This document shows, piece by piece, positions 33,465-38,272 of a stretch of DNA of 38,272 nucleotides. Source of the stretch: Bacteroidales bacterium (GTDB taxonomy: Bacteria > Bacteroidota > Bacteroidia > Bacteroidales > F082); contig JAFRRS010000019.1 of the NCBI GenBank assembly GCA_017427985.1, positions 1-38,272 on the forward strand. Reading direction: 5' to 3'. The notes beneath the pieces are model-generated. The model worked only from the letters and a program-made list of their open reading frames with translations. It was not told where the DNA came from and ran no database searches. Numbering within the stretch: position 1 is the stretch's first letter; each line of letters starts with the position of its first letter. Both the position numbers and the translations under genes were made by a program.

Positions 33465-34877
33465 TTATTTCAATTGCATTTTATATAAACTTCGGCAGTC
33501 GCGACCGACGGTTTGACGGACGTCGATAAATTTGTAATAGACGATGCCATTATGGATTTGGATGTTTTCAGGGAAGACGTGATGATTCAGCTCGATGGTG
33601 TTCTTTGTTGTACCAGTCTGTAAATCAATCTCTTTCAGAGTCACATGGCCGTCTTTTGAGAATTGAGCGTAGCATTTGCCGAGAGCTTTGTCAACGATGA
33701 TGTTTCTGTCCCAAGTGTTGCCTATGCGGCTGTCCTTACGATAAGTCGTGCGATGAAAACTGATGTCAATATCTTTAACGAAAGTACCGTTTTCGGTAAA
33801 CTTTATAAGCTTATCTTTCTCTAAATCAAACACATAGATGGTATCATTAAAAAATGTGATCGGACTAAAAATCGGTTGCAAACGATATCTGGCACGCTGA
33901 CTGCTTTCAAAATCTACGAAAGTGTTTTCAATGGCATCGTCGCCAAATGTGTTTTCTTTTTCTATTCCAAGCATCTCCATTATATCAGGAAACATTGGGT
34001 TTTCATTTTGGATTGCGTCGATGATGCCATCTTTTTTCATATCCCTGTAATAGGTCCTGCCCCACTCTCTCGTCGAGCCGTAGCAATCGGCTAACACCTT
34101 GGTTTCCTTGTTGTTACGGTTGACACTGATATACAAAATCTCCTGCCACATAGAGGCGTATCTCTGCAAAACGAGCAGACTGTCGGTGATGACTTGAACC
34201 GGCATCAGCTTCTGCTTAAAAGTTTGAATATCAGCAGGATAAAGCATATTCAGTTTCTCGCCATCGTAATAAGTCTGATAGACCGTGTCCTTACTCAAAA
34301 GATGGATATTGCCGAAGGCATCTTCATAGAGATAATCGAACTTTTTATTGATTTTCGCCTTTGCCAAAGTATCCTGTTCATGGCTCAGAAATATCAGCGA
34401 ATGCTCGGAATTGCTGTCGATAATGAGGTACATCCCAGAATTATTGACTATGTAATCGGAAACCCACACCTGTTTGTTCGAATATGCCAGATGCGGCACG
34501 TTTTCCACGATTTCGGCTTCAGGCAAAATGTTCGTTTTTTCATTCATGACAACGAGCATTCCACATTCATTATCTTTTTTGTCGAAGATATTTCCATCTG
34601 AAATCATCAATCTTATCTGCTCGTAGCTGATATGCGAAAACACAATCACATCGCCGTAACGCGCTGAAACGATTGTCTTTCCGAAATTATTGGTTATTCC
34701 GATAAGGTTTTGTTTTGAGTTGTAAATAGCAACGTCTTTGAGAGCTTTGCCTGTTGAATCGGATACGATGACATTGATATTCAGGACATTGGAGTTTTGA
34801 GCGGAAACTCTATCAGACAACAGGACTAATAGGACAAATGGGACGAATATTGAGTATATGAGCAATAGTTTTTTCAT
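33465..34877 (-). CDS. Secreted beta-propeller protein A4 (regulatory-like domain plus propeller)
   Basis: A 470-residue protein. The signal peptide (MKKLLLIYSIFVPFVLLVLL...SAQ) is followed by a carboxypeptidase-regulatory-like domain (about residues 30-105, VSDSTGKALKDVAIYNSKQN). The propeller opens with VPHLAYSNKQVWVSDYIVNN, continues with blades such as FNDTIYVFDLEKDKLIKFTE, and ends with IQIHNGIVYYKFIDVRQTVG. It is nearest in layout to A1. Its promoter (TTGACA, 16 bases, TAATTTTG) and further upstream bases match those of B1, and a full repeat palindrome stands 86 bases upstream. It lies 21 bases before the TPR/LuxR regulator gene. Function unknown. Confidence 0.75.
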   Translation of the reverse strand: MKKLLLIYSIFVPFVLLVLLSDRVSAQNSNVLNINVIVSDSTGKALKDVAIYNSKQNLIGITNNFGKTIVSARYGDVIVFSHISYEQIRLMISDGNIFDKKDNECGMLVVMNEKTNILPEAEIVENVPHLAYSNKQVWVSDYIVNNSGMYLIIDSNSEHSLIFLSHEQDTLAKAKINKKFDYLYEDAFGNIHLLSKDTVYQTYYDGEKLNMLYPADIQTFKQKLMPVQVITDSLLVLQRYASMWQEILYISVNRNNKETKVLADCYGSTREWGRTYYRDMKKDGIIDAIQNENPMFPDIMEMLGIEKENTFGDDAIENTFVDFESSQRARYRLQPIFSPITFFNDTIYVFDLEKDKLIKFTENGTFVKDIDISFHRTTYRKDSRIGNTWDRNIIVDKALGKCYAQFSKDGHVTLKEIDLQTGTTKNTIELNHHVFPENIQIHNGIVYYKFIDVRQTVGRDCRSLYKMQLK

Positions 34878-34894
34878 AGAATGAAGTTTAATTT

Positions 34895-34926
34895 TGCAAA
34901 ATTACAATAAAAAAATCTTTTGTCAA
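34895..34926 (-). promoter_or_regulatory. Promoter of A4
   Basis: On the reverse strand TTGACA, about 16 bases and TAATTTTG precede the A4 ATG by some 18 bases. The whole block is duplicated before B1. Confidence 0.5.
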
Positions 34927-34962
34927 TTCCTAAAACCCTAAAAGATTAAGAAAAATGCTAAC

Positions 34963-35039
34963 GTTTTAAGGATATGCAAAAATCAGTCTGGATATGCTCC
35001 GCATACCGCAAGGCCTGATTTTTTGCACATCCTTAAAAC
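34963..35039. repeat. 75-bp palindromic element, copy 2 (upstream of A4)
   Basis: GTTTTAAGGATATGCAAAAA+TCAG and CTGATTTTTTGCACATCCTT+AAAAC pair. The 28-base centre TCTGGATATGCTCCGCATAC... is nearly the same as copy 1. Compared with copies 1 and 3, the outer stem has changed on both sides (AAGGAT/ATCCTT against TGAAT or AGAAT/ATTCTG), which keeps pairing. It starts 2 bases after the thioredoxin-like gene's stop codon. Confidence 0.82.
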
Positions 35040-35041
35040 TA

Positions 35042-35521
35042 TCATTTCGCTGCTTGGAATATCTCCCTATAGTCGTAATAATTGTTCTTTTCGTCGCGGT
35101 TTAATACGACACCGTCTTTATCAACAAGGAGCGGAATCGGATAACCATTGAACTTTATGTAGTCTTTCAGAAGCTTTTTCATGGTTCTGTTAGCATTCAT
35201 TTTGCCAAATGCAGCAGGCAAATTACTACTTATTATCAGTCGGTTATCTGATTTTAAATCAGCAACATCCTCCTCTTTTCCATAATAAATAATGACAATG
35301 CCGACATTGTTTTTCTCCAGCCCTTCAAGATAAGGCTTGATGTTAGTTTTGAACATGTTTTTGCTTGCTCCACAGCTTTCGCTCCAGATGTAAATCAGAG
35401 TTTTGTCATGATTTTCAATAACTTCCTGAATCTGAGCTTTCTCTTCTTTAGAAATTCCATTCTGTCCGGAACACGAAAAACAAATAATAGTAATTAAAAG
35501 TGATAATAATATATTTTTCAT
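35042..35521 (-). CDS. Thioredoxin-like lipoprotein with CxxS motif
   Basis: A 159-residue protein with a lipobox (CFSCS, Cys17), so probably a lipoprotein in the periplasmic membrane face. Residues 40-150 fit a thioredoxin fold: LIYIWSESCGASKNMFK carries the active-site position as Cys-Gly-Ala-Ser, and GYPIPLLVDKDGVVLN is the cis-Pro strand-turn region. With the second Cys replaced by Ser it cannot do normal dithiol oxidoreduction. It may form mixed disulfides or only bind. It has its own -7 box (TACTTTTG), about 20 bases upstream. It is upstream of A4 on the same strand. Confidence 0.7.
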   Translation of the reverse strand: MKNILLSLLITIICFSCSGQNGISKEEKAQIQEVIENHDKTLIYIWSESCGASKNMFKTNIKPYLEGLEKNNVGIVIIYYGKEEDVADLKSDNRLIISSNLPAAFGKMNANRTMKKLLKDYIKFNGYPIPLLVDKDGVVLNRDEKNNYYDYREIFQAAK

Positions 35522-35560
35522 TGGATTAAGTATTTGATTTGCAAAAGTAATAATTAATTC

Positions 35561-36793
35561 TTAATTCTTTATCAATCGATTACACAATTCTTCAACTTCT
35601 TTTTCCGTCATACTTGGTTTTGCAAGGATGAAGAAAGCGCCAGTGTCAATCACACCTTTAATATACCAGCTTTGATAAACCTGTCCGTCCAAAACTACTG
35701 CAGCTTCAACAGGTTGCGGCTGCAAAACGGCATTCTCGGTCATACGTTTCATCAAGATGGCCGCCTCTGGCTGCATATTTACAATGATTGAAGTCGTAGT
35801 TCCTTCCCTGTATGGCCCGCGAGCGACTTTTTTCACCAAAGGTTTGCCACCAAGAACCGCCGAACTGATGGCAGGACCGGCTTCCGTAGTCTTTCTCAAT
35901 GTGTAAAGTATTGTTTCTGTTGAATCAACCGACCATCTGTAAATGAGTGAGTCGTTGTCTTCCAAAGTGTTTGTGGCAATATAGCGCGCTTTGTCGGCTA
36001 TTGTTGTGCTGTTGTAAACCTCCCAGATTTCAAGATTGCCGTCAGCCCTGTTATTTCCTTCGGCACGAGTGTATGTATAAGTCGGATTTGGTGGCAGTTT
36101 CGTATATCTGGCAGAAATCAGATATGCCCAAACACTGAAACTTATGAAAACCAACACCATCGTCAGGCACAACAACTTCTGTTTTTTGTCGAGACCTGTT
36201 TTATTACGGTTTTTCAACGGCTCATCAGGATTTTCAATCTGATTTATAACATTGTCGCAACGCTTTGATATAAAACGGTTTTCAAAGAAAAGTATAACGG
36301 CAAAATTTATAAACATTGCCAAAATGAACACCATTACATCAGAAAATTCAATATTCAAGAAAAACAGCAAGAAACAGACTGAAATAAAAAACACTGTTGC
36401 ATAATTCAATATATTGAACAGCTTATAAATCCGCTTATAGGATTTGAGATTTTTCGAAATCGTCTGCAAATCGCTGTTTTCCAACATTTTTCTGCTAAAT
36501 TTCTTTGTAAGAAACATGTCAAAAAACACTAAAATCGGCAAAAACAAAATCCAGAACAGCCAAATCGACAAATCGTCGCCCCACCATTTGTTAATACTGA
36601 AAAATCCCAAAATATAAGTAGTCGGTAGTATAATGGCGGTTAAAAGTCTGTTTTTCTCGATAAAACCCAGTTTGCTATGAATTGTAGCTCTCATCAGCCG
36701 CTCATTTACGATTTCCTGCTGGTCGAATTGCTGTTTCAGCGTTTCGTATTGGGCTTTCAGCTGTTCAAGTTCGTTAAGATTGTTGTTTTCCAT
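35561..36793 (-). CDS. Five-TM membrane protein with C-terminal SecD-P1-head-like domain, possible anti-sigma partner
   Basis: A 410-residue protein. A polar coiled-coil N-terminus (residues 5-40, ELEQLKAQYETLKQQFDQQE) precedes five hydrophobic segments at about 49-67, 74-94, 128-146, 150-170 and 207-226. A long C-terminal domain follows that would be periplasmic if the N-terminus is inside. Its last ~80 residues (MKRMTENAVLQPQPVEAAVV, LDGQVYQSWYIKGVID, EKEVEELCNRL) resemble the SecD P1 head ('..T.....AIVLDG.V.S.P.I...I'). It lies 15 bases after the ECF sigma gene, the usual place for an anti-sigma factor. The sigma-binding role is inferred from position and from the cytosolic coiled coil. 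Confidence 0.65.
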   Translation of the reverse strand: MENNNLNELEQLKAQYETLKQQFDQQEIVNERLMRATIHSKLGFIEKNRLLTAIILPTTYILGFFSINKWWGDDLSIWLFWILFLPILVFFDMFLTKKFSRKMLENSDLQTISKNLKSYKRIYKLFNILNYATVFFISVCFLLFFLNIEFSDVMVFILAMFINFAVILFFENRFISKRCDNVINQIENPDEPLKNRNKTGLDKKQKLLCLTMVLVFISFSVWAYLISARYTKLPPNPTYTYTRAEGNNRADGNLEIWEVYNSTTIADKARYIATNTLEDNDSLIYRWSVDSTETILYTLRKTTEAGPAISSAVLGGKPLVKKVARGPYREGTTTSIIVNMQPEAAILMKRMTENAVLQPQPVEAAVVLDGQVYQSWYIKGVIDTGAFFILAKPSMTEKEVEELCNRLIKN

Positions 36794-36808
36794 GATAAAT
36801 CTCCTTTT

Positions 36809-37294
36809 TCATTTTTTGTTTAACATTTTCACCAATTTGTCTTTGATGCGGAGCAGCCTCACTCCCACGTTGCTCGGCGTGATGCCGATGATTGCCCCGA
36901 TTTCGTCGTATGTTATGCCTTCGAGCCACAGGAGTATCAGACTTCGGTCGATCAGATCAAGCTGGTTGATGCGGTCGTAAAGCTGTCGGATTTGCTGCGT
37001 CGAGGGGTCGTCGGCCTCGTAAGGGTCGATGTCGAGGGTCAGCGGAACGGTCGGCACACGATGGCGTTCCTTTTTGTCGTTGTTGATGGCGGCGTTAAGT
37101 GCCACGCGGTAAATCCATGTCCTTACGCTGCTGCGCTCCTCGAAGCTGTCGAAGCCTTTCCACAGTCTGATGAGGATTTCCTGGAAGAGGTCGTCGACCT
37201 CGGCGGAGTTTTTCGAGAACATGTAGCAAACCGTGTAAATCGTGCGCTTGTGCTCTCTCACCAAATTCTCAAATTGTTTCTCTTTTTCAATCAT
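36809..37294 (-). CDS. ECF-type RNA polymerase sigma factor
   Basis: A 161-residue sigma-70-family protein of ECF size. Region 2 (about residues 8-75) includes VDDLFQEILIRLWKGFDSF and RTWIYRVALNAAIN. An acidic linker (about 80-100) follows, then region 4 (about 105-158: LDLIDRSLILLWLEGITYDE, IGAIIGITPSNVGVRLLRIK), the HTH that contacts the -35 region. It directs polymerase to a small set of promoters, probably including its own. It is followed at 15 bases by a membrane protein. A 75-bp palindrome stands 69 bases upstream, as it does before three propeller genes. A TAATTTG box lies just before the start. Confidence 0.92.
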   Translation of the reverse strand: MIEKEKQFENLVREHKRTIYTVCYMFSKNSAEVDDLFQEILIRLWKGFDSFEERSSVRTWIYRVALNAAINNDKKERHRVPTVPLTLDIDPYEADDPSTQQIRQLYDRINQLDLIDRSLILLWLEGITYDEIGAIIGITPSNVGVRLLRIKDKLVKMLNKK

Positions 37295-37362
37295 AATTCG
37301 ATCAAATTACAACCGTTTAGACATCTTATTTGGTGTTTTATTACAAAAAATGAAAAGATTTT

Positions 37363-37437
37363 TTTCAGAATATGCAAAAATCAGTCTGCAAATTTTCTTC
37401 GAAAACCTGAAGGCCTGATTGTTTGCATATTCTGAAA
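37363..37437. repeat. 75-bp palindromic element, copy 3 (upstream of the ECF sigma gene)
   Basis: TTTCAGAATATGCAAAAATC+AG and CTGATTGTTTGCATATTCTG+AAA pair. The central ~30 bases differ from copies 1 and 2 but still form a small stem (TTTTC/GAAAA). It lies between the partial outer-membrane gene and the sigma gene. Confidence 0.78.
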
Positions 37438-37491
37438 TTTATCCTTACTTGATTAAGTATTTAATTTTGCAAAGATAAGAAAAAAAAACAA

Positions 37492-38272
37492 TTAGAACTT
37501 AATTTCAATTCCGATATTCCTGATTTCGCTGCTTGTCACACCTGATTTATATTCAGGCAGAAGGTTTGCGAACACTCTGATGCCGTGGAAGATGCCCAGC
37601 ATGTTGGTGTTGAAGCTAAAACCAACCTCAAGTTTCCATGGATTGAAGGTGTTTTTTATGTTTTCTCCATCCCAATTGGTTAATCCCAACAAATTGGTAG
37701 CGTCTTTGCTGGTGCGAAGCTCTTCTCCGATAAGATGACCGCAGAAAATGTCAAATGAAATACTCTCGGTTTGTCGTTTGCCAAGATAATAGTTGAAAAC
37801 AACAGGGACACCAATATAATAGGATTTTAACCGATTGCGCTCAAAATCCTCCTGACCGTCAATCACAACAAGAGCGTTGTCTTCATATTTCACTTGATGG
37901 CATAATGATTTGCGGTTTGTGTTCCATAAGATGCCAGTACTCAAACTCCAACGGTAGCTGAGTTGAAAATCAGTGCTCACCCCTACGTTAATTGACAGCG
38001 TGCCATCTTCCAGCAACGGACTATTCGCATCTGGTGGATTTGTGCCCCAGCGATAGCCGAAAGTTGCCCAAACATTGAGGTTATGTTGCCAAATTTTTCT
38101 ACGATTTGTTGTGACAATCTCACCATCGACTTCCTTGTTTTTAATCACTCTCGAATCTTTTTTCTGATAATGCCAGCCTGGAGTTTCATCGTATTCGTCC
38201 AATATGATTTCCCCATTTAAATTATTGGTAACAATTTGAAAATCAGATGTATTATAAGTTGTCACATAAGAA
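37492..38272 (-). CDS. Outer-membrane beta-barrel protein, 5' part outside the window
   Basis: The frame is open to the window edge, so the start lies to the right; at least 259 residues are visible. The sequence is rich in amphipathic strands (LNVWATFGYRWG, FQLSYRWSLSTGILWNTNRK, YYIGVPVVFNYYLG) and ends IRNIGIEIKF, a typical barrel end. It resembles the outer membrane beta-barrel (PorT/OmpW-like) proteins of Bacteroidota. Precise family and role are unknown. A near-edge GTG could be misread as a start, but no signal peptide follows it. Confidence 0.65.
   Translation of the reverse strand, partial: SYVTTYNTSDFQIVTNNLNGEIILDEYDETPGWHYQKKDSRVIKNKEVDGEIVTTNRRKIWQHNLNVWATFGYRWGTNPPDANSPLLEDGTLSINVGVSTDFQLSYRWSLSTGILWNTNRKSLCHQVKYEDNALVVIDGQEDFERNRLKSYYIGVPVVFNYYLGKRQTESISFDIFCGHLIGEELRTSKDATNLLGLTNWDGENIKNTFNPWKLEVGFSFNTNMLGIFHGIRVFANLLPEYKSGVTSSEIRNIGIEIKF

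Overview
The window reads as a Bacteroidota chromosome segment, most likely of the order Bacteroidales. The evidence is the TAnnTTTG-type -7 promoter boxes with few Shine-Dalgarno sites, a putative porin of the Porin_10 type, a type IX secretion (T9SS) C-terminal sorting domain, a TPR/transmembrane/LuxR-HTH regulator, carboxypeptidase-regulatory-like domains fused to beta-propellers, and an ATP-dependent PEP carboxykinase close to pyruvate phosphate dikinase. The species cannot be named from the sequence.

Layout. Bases 1-183 hold the end of an rRNA operon (5S rRNA plus a hairpin terminator). Bases 259-6268 carry an outer-membrane porin, a TerB/DnaJ-type protein, ppdK and a TfoX-N protein. Bases 6348-9615 are accessory: a promoter, a strongly folded RNA that looks 6S-like, an AT-rich membrane-protein gene, an IS3-family element (7813-9194) whose second reading frame has an amber stop, and broken 3' ends of a DUF4143-type ATPase gene and an acyltransferase gene. 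Bases 9616-22496 return to housekeeping content: an LpxL-type acyltransferase, pckA, a secreted beta-helix protein, a small secreted protein, dnaN, a 1472-residue exported protein, prmA, tpiA and an Hsp20 chaperone.

Bases 22674-38272 form the most interesting block. Six diverged secreted beta-propeller paralogs fall into two subfamilies: A at 22674, 26952, 27995 and 33465, and B at 24093 and 29402. They are interleaved with an erythromycin-esterase-like lipoprotein, a T9SS cargo protein, a TPR/LuxR membrane regulator, an orphan LuxR-type HTH fragment, a CxxS thioredoxin-like lipoprotein, an ECF sigma factor with a five-TM partner that ends in a SecD-P1-head-like domain, and a partial outer-membrane barrel. 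Four of these genes (30478 to 26952) form a tight operon with two ATGA start/stop overlaps. A ~75-bp palindromic repeat sits 57-88 bp upstream of the sigma-factor gene and of three propeller genes; one copy is reduced to a single arm that now supplies the first codons of the orphan HTH gene.

Working model (inference). PPDK and PEPCK serve the PEP node of a fermentative, CO2-fixing metabolism. The right-hand block looks like an expanding envelope surface or periplasmic sensing/binding cassette, with propeller proteins as the diversified part and the ECF sigma and TPR-LuxR proteins as candidate regulators. Its function is not known from the sequence. Several families of intergenic palindromes and simple repeats are scattered through the whole window.
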